DNA from: Acidobacteriota bacterium
GTDB lineage: Bacteria; Acidobacteriota; HRBIN11
NCBI GenBank assembly: GCA_030550225.1
Contig: JAUQPV010000131.1
Coordinates: 1 to 7,068 of the forward strand
Length of the DNA stretch: 7,068 bases
Direction of reading: 5' to 3'
Under the pieces are notes generated by a model. That model did no database searches. It saw only the letters and a list, made by a program, of their open reading frames with translations, and was not told where the DNA came from. Of the stretch, positions 1 through 4,928 are shown one piece after another. The position numbers were made by a program, and so were the translations under genes. How positions within the stretch are numbered: the stretch's first letter is position 1; each line of letters opens with the position of its first letter.

Positions 1-20
1 CGACCCCGACCCTCCCCCAC

Positions 21-61
21 GTGTCTATCCCCGTAAACACTTTGTCGAATCGGTTAGACAC
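21..61. repeat. 7-bp perfect inverted repeat, possible transposon end
   Basis: GTGTCTA at 21-27 is the exact reverse complement of TAGACAC at 55-61, with 27 bases between. Read on the minus strand, the segment between the arms includes ACAAAGTGTTTACGGGG. This has the look of a transposon terminus, but that is an impression and no transposase is present in the window. If it is an insertion-sequence end, the element body would lie to the left of the window. Confidence 0.3.
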
Positions 62-127
62 CTGGAACCCGTCTCAAAAGTCCCTGACCCCAGGGAGAAA
101 GAAGCTCTGGATCGAGGCCCTCACCCT

Positions 128-150
128 ACCCTCTCCCCCAGGGAGAGGGT
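128..150. repeat. REP-like CCCTC/GAGGG hairpin
   Basis: ACCCTCTCCC (128-137) pairs perfectly with GGGAGAGGGT (141-150) across a 3-base loop. It is preceded by CCCTCACCCT, a layout seen in dispersed REP-like elements of many GC-rich bacteria. The 15 bases at 129-143 (CCCTCTCCCCCAGGG) recur exactly, in inverted orientation, at 6895-6909 inside the element near the right end. Two copies in 7 kb argue for a dispersed family. It could also act as a weak transcription stop. Confidence 0.6.
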
Positions 151-200
151 CTTGAGATGAGTTCAAAGGGACGGAGTGATGAAGTGGCAGAGTGACGAGA

Positions 201-359
201 AGCGGTCTCATAAATCCGATGAGACCGGGATCGGACCCTCGATATTAAACCATAGACCATGGACCACAGACCATAGACCTTAGACTTGCCTGGGTCAAGG
301 GGGTGCCTCGTCTTAAGAAAATCCTGCCCCGTTTAGGGAAAGGGATTTATGAGATTGCT
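201..359. repeat. 17-bp inverted repeat enclosing about 125 bp
   Basis: TCTCATAAATCC at 206-217 recurs exactly as its reverse complement at 343-354. Extending outward, AGC plus two transition mismatches gives 15 of 17 matching bases (201-217 versus 343-359). The left arm also takes part in a local hairpin: CGGTCTCAT (203-211) pairs with ATGAGACCG (219-227) over a 7-base loop. The 7-bp tandem repeat at 251-285 lies inside. The pattern could be the two ends of a small non-autonomous element, though I see no target-site duplication. Confidence 0.4.
251..285 (+). repeat. Five tandem 7-bp units, consensus CATAGAC
   Basis: Consecutive units read CATAGAC, CATGGAC, CACAGAC, CATAGAC and CTTAGAC with no gaps. 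ATTAAAC just before may be a decayed sixth unit. Two units of the same sequence lie on the opposite strand directly after the tRNA gene (6250-6263). Slippage during replication is the simplest origin. Confidence 0.75.
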
Positions 360-372
360 TCGAGTAGCCGCT

Positions 373-394
373 GGGGCGACCGGCCGGGCACCCC
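373..394 (-). terminator. Imperfect GC-rich hairpin after trpS, possible terminator
   Basis: The 22 bases at 373-394 fold end to end with nine paired positions and two mismatches. The hairpin begins 36 bases after the trpS stop codon in the direction of transcription. There is no T-run on the minus strand, so it is not a classical intrinsic terminator. It is the best-placed candidate for ending the thiS-like/trpS transcript, and the call is weak. Confidence 0.25.
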
Positions 395-430
395 TACATA
401 CCGACAGGGCAAAATACACCCAGGTGACCC

Positions 431-1471
431 TCATGGGCCGACCTTCCCGTCTTCCGTCCTCTTCTCACGGGGTCGGACCTCGTCGGGCGTGATGAGGCCG
501 ACGGCTGTCTGGGCCTCCCGAAGAGTCTCGTGGGCGATGGCCCGGGCCTTCTGGGCCCCCTCGTGGAGGACGCCCATCAGGTCGTCCCGGCGGGCCTCCC
601 AGTCCCGCCGACGGGCCTGAATGGGTTCTAAGAATCCGCTCAAGTTCTTGAACAAAATCTGCTTACAGTCGATACAGCCGATCCCGGCCCGCCGGCACTC
701 GACGTTCACAAAGTCGATGTCCGGTTGAGGCGAAAAGACCTTGTGGAGGTCAAAGACGGGGCACACGTCTGGATTCCCGGGGTCGGTCCGACGGACCCGG
801 GCCGGGTCTGTGACCATCGGGCGGAGCTTCTCCCAGACGACGGCCGGTGGGTCGCTCAGGTAGATGGCGTTGTGGAAGCTTTTGCTCATCTTGCGGCCGT
901 CGGTGCCGGGTACGCGAGGGACCGGCGTCAGGAGCGCCTGGGGCTCGGGGAAGACGGGCCCGTACAGGTGATTGAAGCGACGGACGATCTCCCGGGCCAG
1001 CTCCAGATGCGGGAGCTGGTCCTCGCCGACGGGTACGATCTCGGCCTTATAGAGGATGATGTCAGCCGTCTGCAAAAGGGGATAGCCCAAGAAGCCATAG
1101 GTGTCCAAGTTTTTCTCGACTAACTGTTGTTTCATTTCTTTGTAGGTCGGGACCCGTTCCAGCCAGGGGAGGGGCACGATCATCGAGAGGAGCAAGTGGA
1201 GTTCGGCATGTTCGGGAACGTGGGACTGCACGAAGATGACGGACCGTTCGGGGTCGATGCCGACGGCCAGCCAGTCGAGCAGGATCTCGGGGATGGACTC
1301 CCGCACGACCTGAGGCGTCTCGTACTCGGACGTCAGGGCGTGGTAGTCGACGATGACGTAAAAGCACTCGTACTGGTCTTGGAGCCTGACCCAGTTGACG
1401 AGCGCCCCGCTCCAGTGGCCCAGGTGGAGCTTCCCTGTCGGCCGCATGCCGCTTAGGACCCGTTGCACCAT
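431..1471 (-). CDS. trpS: Tryptophan--tRNA ligase with iron-sulfur cysteine motif
   Basis: This 346-residue class I aminoacyl-tRNA synthetase charges tRNA-Trp with tryptophan in the cytoplasm. The HIGH-type signature is PTGKLHLGHW (residues 11-20), the family motif VGEDQLPHLELARE lies at about 148-161, and KMSKS is at 194-198, so both ATP-binding signatures are intact. Cysteines 237, 259, 266 and 269 form C-x21-C-x6-C-x2-C. This is one residue shorter in the first gap than the [4Fe-4S]-binding motif of Thermotoga maritima TrpRS, so an anticodon-side cluster is likely. ATG at 1471 is preferred because GAGG lies 8 bases upstream and the conserved N-terminus starts there. A GTG at 1516 would add 15 unconserved residues. 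The start overlaps the upstream ThiS-like gene by 19 bp, which suggests translational coupling. The charged last 18 residues or so look like a non-conserved tail. Confidence 0.96.
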   Translation of the reverse strand: MVQRVLSGMRPTGKLHLGHWSGALVNWVRLQDQYECFYVIVDYHALTSEYETPQVVRESIPEILLDWLAVGIDPERSVIFVQSHVPEHAELHLLLSMIVPLPWLERVPTYKEMKQQLVEKNLDTYGFLGYPLLQTADIILYKAEIVPVGEDQLPHLELAREIVRRFNHLYGPVFPEPQALLTPVPRVPGTDGRKMSKSFHNAIYLSDPPAVVWEKLRPMVTDPARVRRTDPGNPDVCPVFDLHKVFSPQPDIDFVNVECRRAGIGCIDCKQILFKNLSGFLEPIQARRRDWEARRDDLMGVLHEGAQKARAIAHETLREAQTAVGLITPDEVRPREKRTEDGKVGP

Positions 1472-1701
1472 AGCGCTATCCTCGATTCGGCAGATGGGCA
1501 GACGGTCACTTTGCACCCGCCCGAGATGACCCGGATGACCTCGACCTCGTCAGTCGGCTCGAGCCACTCGTCCTCAGTGACCGTCTCGCCGTTTCGGACG
1601 ACGACGACCATGTTCGGCAAGACGTTCAGCCGGCGGAGGAGCTCCCGGACCTGCATGCGTTCCGAGAATTCCCACGACTGCTTACCCATCCGCACGATCA
1701 T
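1453..1701 (-). CDS. ThiS/MoaD-like ubiquitin-fold sulfur-carrier protein
   Basis: This 82-residue protein has the ThiS/MoaD/Urm1 pattern: a short N-terminal beta hairpin, the helix VRELLRRLNV (18-27), strand VVVVRNGE (32-39), then a D-EVEVIRVISGG ending (51-62). In this family the C-terminal Gly-Gly is adenylated and thiocarboxylated to donate sulfur for thiamin, molybdopterin or tRNA thiolation, or is conjugated to protein. Here Gly61-Gly62 is followed by 20 more residues with Cys63, Cys68 and Cys79. The tail overlaps the trpS start and would have to be removed, or the protein used differently. ATG at 1701 is preferred. ATG at 1689 is possible, and both have only weak Shine-Dalgarno matches (GGGAC before 1701). 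The partner is trpS, not thiamin or molybdopterin genes, so the pathway is unresolved; a TtuB-like tRNA-thiolation role is speculation. Confidence 0.8.
   Translation of the reverse strand: MIVRMGKQSWEFSERMQVRELLRRLNVLPNMVVVVRNGETVTEDEWLEPTDEVEVIRVISGGCKVTVCPSAESRIALWCNGS
1480..1483 (-). promoter_or_regulatory. Ribosome binding site of trpS inside the upstream gene
   Basis: GAGG on the minus strand lies 8 bases before the ATG at 1471 and within the last codons of the ThiS-like gene. It decides the trpS start in favour of 1471 over the GTG at 1516. Ribosomes finishing the upstream gene would pass over it. Confidence 0.6.
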
Positions 1702-1720
1702 GGCCGTCCCAGGGACCGAT

Positions 1721-1750
1721 TTCGTGGAGTCGACCGTATTTCAATATAAT
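1721..1750 (+). promoter_or_regulatory. Possible rightward promoter for the protease gene
   Basis: TATAAT is present at 1745-1750 on the plus strand, but the upstream hexamer (TTCGTG at 1721-1726, 18-base spacer) is poor. It overlaps the leftward promoter candidate, so the two would compete for polymerase. Initiation near 1757 would leave a leader of about 88 bases. Confidence 0.3.
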
Positions 1751-1771
1751 GAAAGCCGTCCGAAAAGTCAG
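1743..1771 (-). promoter_or_regulatory. Promoter for the thiS-like/trpS unit
   Basis: On the minus strand CTGACT (1766-1771; 4 of 6 matches to TTGACA) and TATATT (1743-1748) are separated by 17 bases. This is the only AT-rich island in the gap between the divergent genes. Initiation would fall near 1736, giving a leader of about 35 bases before the ATG at 1701. Confidence 0.45.
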
Positions 1772-1782
1772 ATGCCCGGGCA

Positions 1783-1797
1783 GGGGCCTCAGGCCCC
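1783..1797 (+). promoter_or_regulatory. GC-rich hairpin in the protease leader
   Basis: GGGGCC (1783-1788) pairs perfectly with GGCCCC (1792-1797) over a TCA loop. It sits between the candidate rightward promoter and the protease start. More GC palindromes flank it. No known riboswitch layout is visible, and the role is unknown. Confidence 0.3.
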
Positions 1798-1844
1798 GGG
1801 GGCCGGGTCCCGCCTTGTACGATCGAAGCTGATGGAGAACGGCG

Positions 1845-3578
1845 ATGGCTGGACAGCCTGGGAAGCCTTCGGTCGATGGCCGTCTATCGCTCGCCCTTCG
1901 TTACTCGCTCCTCGTCCTTTTGCTGGCCGGGAGCGGCCTTCGAGCGGATGCGCCGCCCGACGGGAGACGCCTCCGGTCGCCGGTTCCCGGTCTTCGGTCG
2001 GCGATGCCCGCAGGGGAGGCCGTCCTGCACAGCTACTTACGGGAGTTGACCCGTATCCCGCCGGGGATGGACCTGCGTCCGCTCCAAAGGCAAGGCTGGG
2101 CGAAGGGGTTCCGGTGGTTCGACTCGAACGTCTTAGTCCGCATCCTGCCCCTCCCCGACCGGAAGGATGAGGTCGTCCAGGCGTTGACCCAAATCCCGGG
2201 CGTGCAGGTGACAAACGCTTATCCGACGGCCATCGAGGCCCTCGTGCCCTACGATCGGGTCGGGGCGCTGGCTTACGTCCCCGGCGTTCGCCAGGTCACG
2301 CATCCGCGATGGTTCCGGCCGATGGTCGTCTCCGAGGGCCTGTCGGTCGTCGGGGCCGTCCAGTGGCAACAGCTCCCTCGGGTCCTGGGGACGACCCGGC
2401 CGACCCGGGTCGGCGTCGTCGACATCGGGTTCAAGGGATATCAAAACCTGGCAGGTACGGAGCTTCCCCCGACAAACCGCATTCATACCCGCAATTTCCG
2501 ACAGGACCGGGATTTCGAGTCGACCGAACACGGGACGGGCGTTGCCGAAATCGTCATCGACTTTACGCCGGACGTCGAACTCTACCTGGCGGCCATCAGC
2601 ACGAGCGGCGAGCTGGCCCAGGCCATCGACTGGCTCCGCCAGCAGGGCGTGCAGGTCATCAACGGGAGCATCGGGACGGGCGTCCGGGCGGGGAACGGCT
2701 GTTGCAGTCCCGAGTATGACGAGCTCGACCGGGCCTGGCGAAGCGGCATCATCTCGTTTTTTGCCGCCGGCAACGAGGCCCTCTCCCACTGGTACGCCCC
2801 GACGTTTGCCGACCCGGACGGGGACGGCTGGCTGAACTTTCAGCCCTCAGGCATATCGGTCCCGGGTCCCCTCCCGGACGGGACTGAACGCAACTGCTTT
2901 CGGGCCGAGCGGGGTCGCAACCTCACGTTAGCCCTCCTCTGGTACGATTGGCCGGTGACGGCCCGGGATTACGGCCTCTACATATTCGATGCCGCTTTCC
3001 TGCAATGGATCGCCGTGGCCGATGAGCCCCAGACGGGGTCACAAGAGCCTGTCGAATACATCGAATTGACGGGTCTGATTCCCCATGACGGGACCTACTG
3101 TGCGGCCATCCGACGGAACCGGGGTGCCGGCGACGTACCCGTCGAGTTGTTTATCGACAGCGACCTCTGCGGGGGTCGGACGCCTTGCTTTACGTATGTC
3201 GTCCCGGACTTTAGCATCATCGGCCCTGCCGACAGTCCGAACGTGATCGCCGTGGGCGGGACCGTCTGGAATACGGACGTCTTGGCACCGTACAGCTCGT
3301 GGGGTCCGACGTTGGACGGCCGGCTGAAGCCCGACCTCACGGCTCCGACCCATGTGAGCACACGGACATACGGAGACCAAGGCTTTGTATTCGCCGGGAC
3401 CTCGGCGGCGACGCCCCATGCGACGGGGGCCGTGGCCCTGATGCATCGGAAAGTCTTCTCGGCATTTTCGGGCACGACGATCTATGAAGTCCTGAAGGCC
3501 CGCAGTCGGGACCTCGGTCCCCCGGGCCCCGACCGGATGTACGGATTCGGACGACTCTTTATGCTCCCGCCGCATTAG
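1845..3578 (+). CDS. Secreted subtilisin-like (S8) serine protease with insert domain
   Basis: This 577-residue exported protease cleaves peptide bonds outside the cytoplasm; its substrate is unknown. A basic start and hydrophobic run (about residues 14-32, ending near RADA) form a signal peptide. Residues 40-180 are a pro-region-like N-terminal part. The catalytic triad is complete: Asp193 in VGVVDIGF, His229 in STEHGTGVAE and Ser520 in AGTSAATPHATGAVAL. Asn310 in FFAAGNEA is the oxyanion-hole residue. Between Asn310 and Ser520 lie about 210 residues, more than in plain subtilisins. They include the acidic stretch DPDGDGW (323-329, possibly calcium-binding) and a beta-rich region (about 355-440) like a PPC/jelly-roll insert. 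Six cysteines, at 286, 287, 351, 419, 442 and 448, suit an exported disulfide protein. GGAG lies 7 bases before the ATG. The outer-membrane-type gene follows 52 bp later. Confidence 0.92.
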   Translation: MAGQPGKPSVDGRLSLALRYSLLVLLLAGSGLRADAPPDGRRLRSPVPGLRSAMPAGEAVLHSYLRELTRIPPGMDLRPLQRQGWAKGFRWFDSNVLVRILPLPDRKDEVVQALTQIPGVQVTNAYPTAIEALVPYDRVGALAYVPGVRQVTHPRWFRPMVVSEGLSVVGAVQWQQLPRVLGTTRPTRVGVVDIGFKGYQNLAGTELPPTNRIHTRNFRQDRDFESTEHGTGVAEIVIDFTPDVELYLAAISTSGELAQAIDWLRQQGVQVINGSIGTGVRAGNGCCSPEYDELDRAWRSGIISFFAAGNEALSHWYAPTFADPDGDGWLNFQPSGISVPGPLPDGTERNCFRAERGRNLTLALLWYDWPVTARDYGLYIFDAAFLQWIAVADEPQTGSQEPVEYIELTGLIPHDGTYCAAIRRNRGAGDVPVELFIDSDLCGGRTPCFTYVVPDFSIIGPADSPNVIAVGGTVWNTDVLAPYSSWGPTLDGRLKPDLTAPTHVSTRTYGDQGFVFAGTSAATPHATGAVALMHRKVFSAFSGTTIYEVLKARSRDLGPPGPDRMYGFGRLFMLPPH

Positions 3579-3598
3579 GGCAAAGGGCAAAGAGCATA
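3578..3598 (+). repeat. Three tandem 7-bp units after the protease stop
   Basis: GGGCAAA, GGGCAAA and GAGCATA follow one another, the first sharing its G with the TAG stop codon. The unit differs from the CATAGAC repeat but has the same period. It is short enough to be chance. Confidence 0.4.
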
Positions 3599-3602
3599 GA
3601 AT

Positions 3603-3623
3603 CCTCCTTGGCCCTTCGGGAGG
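3603..3623 (+). promoter_or_regulatory. Hairpin that can mask the downstream ribosome binding site
   Basis: CCTCC (3603-3607) is complementary to GGAGG (3619-3623), which is the core of the strong Shine-Dalgarno sequence 7 bases before the ATG at 3631. The loop is 11 bases and can itself form a small C(UUCG)G structure. Pairing would hide the ribosome site, so the downstream gene may be translationally controlled. No experimental support is visible, and the five-pair stem is short. Confidence 0.35.
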
Positions 3624-3630
3624 TGTAGGT

Positions 3631-4266
3631 ATGCGTTCCAGGGGATGGGCGGCCTTCTTCCTGCTGGGACTTCTGGCGGCCCGGGACGCCTGGCCGACGG
3701 AAGGCTTCCGGCGCGGCCTTCAGGCTGTCGTCGGGGGCGGTGCGGTCCGGAGCGTCGCCGAGGATACGGCGACGGGCGGAAGCGTCCACGCGGGCGTCCT
3801 CGTCCCCTTGTCGGACGCCTTCGCCGGCCTCGTTCTATTAGAGGTCGCGCCCTTTTCGAGTCACGCCGGGAGCCCCTTGGGAGAGGGGACCTTCCGCATC
3901 CAGATGGTCACGGCGGGATTCGTCTTCCGCCCCTTGGGCGGTGATTGGTCCCCCCTCGTGATGGCCGGCGGCCTCTACCAGGCCTCGGCCTTTTCCATCC
4001 GAGACCCGGCGGCCTTCGCGGTGGTCGGCGTGGACATCCGCACGTCGAACCCGGAAGCGACGGCCGGTGTGTGGGGCGGCGTCGGCCTGGACTATCGAAT
4101 TTCAGACCGCATATCCCTGTGGGCCTGGGGCCGGAAGGCCCTCCTGCGCACGAAACTGCAGATCCGGGTCGCCGACCGCGTGACGGGCCTCGCCTTCGAA
4201 GCGAAGACAGACTCCATCCCCTTAGACCCCTGGTGGGTCCAGGGGAGCCTAATCTTACGCTTTTGA
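3631..4266 (+). CDS. Probable outer-membrane beta-barrel protein
   Basis: This is a 211-residue protein I cannot assign to a named family. An N-terminal hydrophobic segment (GWAAFFLLGLLAA, residues 5-17) ending near Ala20 reads as a signal peptide. The rest is rich in Gly and in alternating hydrophobic/polar stretches suited to transmembrane strands, for example 30-36, 53-59, 66-73, 88-97, 107-114, 144-151 and 158-166. The last strand, VQGSLILRF, ends in Phe, the C-terminal signature that outer-membrane insertion machinery recognises. The length fits an eight-stranded OmpW/OmpA-like barrel, though that is inference. GGAGGT lies 6 bases before the ATG. It follows the exported protease closely and has no promoter of its own that I can see, so the two probably share a transcript. 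Confidence 0.75.
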   Translation: MRSRGWAAFFLLGLLAARDAWPTEGFRRGLQAVVGGGAVRSVAEDTATGGSVHAGVLVPLSDAFAGLVLLEVAPFSSHAGSPLGEGTFRIQMVTAGFVFRPLGGDWSPLVMAGGLYQASAFSIRDPAAFAVVGVDIRTSNPEATAGVWGGVGLDYRISDRISLWAWGRKALLRTKLQIRVADRVTGLAFEAKTDSIPLDPWWVQGSLILRF

Positions 4267-4310
4267 GAAGTACCCGGGCCAACCAGCGGGGCTCCCCCGT
4301 CGAACGGGCT

Positions 4311-4339
4311 GGAGGGGCGACCTGGCGGGTCGCCCCTCC
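4311..4339. terminator. Bidirectional hairpin terminator between convergent genes
   Basis: GGAGGGGCGACC (4311-4322) pairs perfectly over 12 bp with GGTCGCCCCTCC (4328-4339), with a 5-base loop. It lies 45 bases after the barrel gene stop and 18 bases beyond the argR stop, where both transcripts must end. Neither side has a real T-run, so release may need Rho or rely on the very stable stem. Confidence 0.65.
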
Positions 4340-4356
4340 TTCAGGGAAATCTCCGT

Positions 4357-4851
4357 TCATGCGGCCTGCTGTCCCGAAGCGGAGGGCGGGGACTCCATCA
4401 ACTCGTGGAGCCGCTTCTCCAGGGCCCGCGCCTCCTTCAAAGACGGGCAGGCGATGAAGATCGTGTCGTCCCCGGCGATCGTCCCCGTGACCTCTTCCCA
4501 GTTCGAGCGGTCGATCTCGTAAGCGATGCTGGGCGCATAGCCGGGAGTCGTCCGGACGACGACGAACGCGCTGGCCAACTCAAAGTCGGTCACACATTCA
4601 TGAAACCGGCGAATGAGGACCGCGCGTGGCGTTTCGATTTGGCTTCGAAACTCGGCGGTATACCGATAGCCCCCGTCGGCCGTGGGGACCTTCACGAGGC
4701 CCAACTCTCGAATGTCCTTCGAGAGGGTCGCCTGCGAAGCGCGGAAGCCGCGCTTTTGCAGTTCGGCCACGAGCTCCTCTTGGGTCGAGATCGGCTTTTC
4801 CTCGATGATCCGGAGGATCTCCTTTTGACGGAGTGTCTTTTGCCGAGGCAT
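4357..4851 (-). CDS. argR: Arginine repressor ArgR
   Basis: This 164-residue cytoplasmic regulator binds arginine, assembles as a hexamer in known members, and represses arginine biosynthesis or activates catabolism genes. The N-terminal winged helix-turn-helix spans about residues 5-70, with the recognition segment SQATLSKDIRELGLVKV (39-55). The C-terminal oligomerisation and arginine-binding domain (about 75-150) has the diagnostic GTIAGDDTIFI (123-133), where the paired aspartates 128-129 contact arginine. The length fits the family. ATG at 4851 is chosen because AAGGAGG lies 5 bases upstream; an upstream start at 4896 would place the codons over the promoter. No arginine genes are in the window, so its targets lie elsewhere. 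Autoregulation is common in the family, but I see no clear ARG box. Confidence 0.95.
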   Translation of the reverse strand: MPRQKTLRQKEILRIIEEKPISTQEELVAELQKRGFRASQATLSKDIRELGLVKVPTADGGYRYTAEFRSQIETPRAVLIRRFHECVTDFELASAFVVVRTTPGYAPSIAYEIDRSNWEEVTGTIAGDDTIFIACPSLKEARALEKRLHELMESPPSASGQQAA

Positions 4852-4856
4852 GTGCC

Positions 4857-4863
4857 CCTCCTT
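4857..4863 (-). promoter_or_regulatory. Strong ribosome binding site of argR
   Basis: AAGGAGG on the minus strand, 5 bases before the ATG at 4851. It settles the argR start against the more upstream in-frame codon at 4896. Confidence 0.75.
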
Positions 4864-4884
4864 GATACTGAGTTTTCTCCCATA

Positions 4885-4912
4885 ATTATAGGACACCCGG
4901 ACCAGAGTGCAA
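4885..4912 (-). promoter_or_regulatory. argR promoter
   Basis: On the minus strand a perfect TATAAT (4885-4890) is preceded, 16 bases upstream, by TTGCAC (4907-4912), which keeps the TTG core. The predicted start near 4878 leaves a leader of about 27 bases. The 8-bp palindrome ATAATTAT (4882-4889) overlaps the -10 box and could be part of an operator, but it does not match an ARG box well. Confidence 0.6.
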
Positions 4913-4928
4913 GTTCATCGAGGGGTAC

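Larger units (their letters stand above)
1..430. other. Non-coding, repeat-rich stretch downstream of trpS
   Basis: I find no convincing gene here. The only frame of any length (from 303, plus) runs into the antisense of trpS and has no family-like motifs. The stretch holds several small inverted repeats (21-61, 128-150, 203-227, 201-359) and a 7-bp tandem repeat (251-285), each listed separately. Such density of short palindromes is typical of intergenic DNA that has collected REP- or MITE-like elements. A gene ending just left of the window cannot be excluded. Confidence 0.6.

Noticed and set aside
303..620. Plus-strand 105-codon open frame left of trpS
   Set aside because: Most of it is antisense to the trpS 3' part, and the remainder lies in repeat-rich DNA. 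It shows no motifs.
1472..1516. GTG start of trpS at 1516
   Set aside because: The 15 extra residues are not typical of TrpRS, and a GAGG ribosome site points to the ATG at 1471.
1772..1844. Riboswitch or T-box in the protease leader
   Set aside because: Only simple GC palindromes are visible, with no conserved T-box, TPP or other riboswitch sequence elements.
1463..2170. Plus-strand 235-codon open frame
   Set aside because: It spans the antisense of the ThiS-like gene, the promoter region and the start of the protease in another frame, with no recognisable domain.
4882..4889. ARG box over the argR promoter
   Set aside because: The palindrome ATAATTAT is only 8 bp and lacks the TGAAT/ATTCA half-sites, so autoregulation is not shown by the sequence.
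4852..4896. Upstream argR start at 4896
   Set aside because: It would translate across the TATAAT promoter and the AAGGAGG site. ATG at 4851 gives the normal family length.
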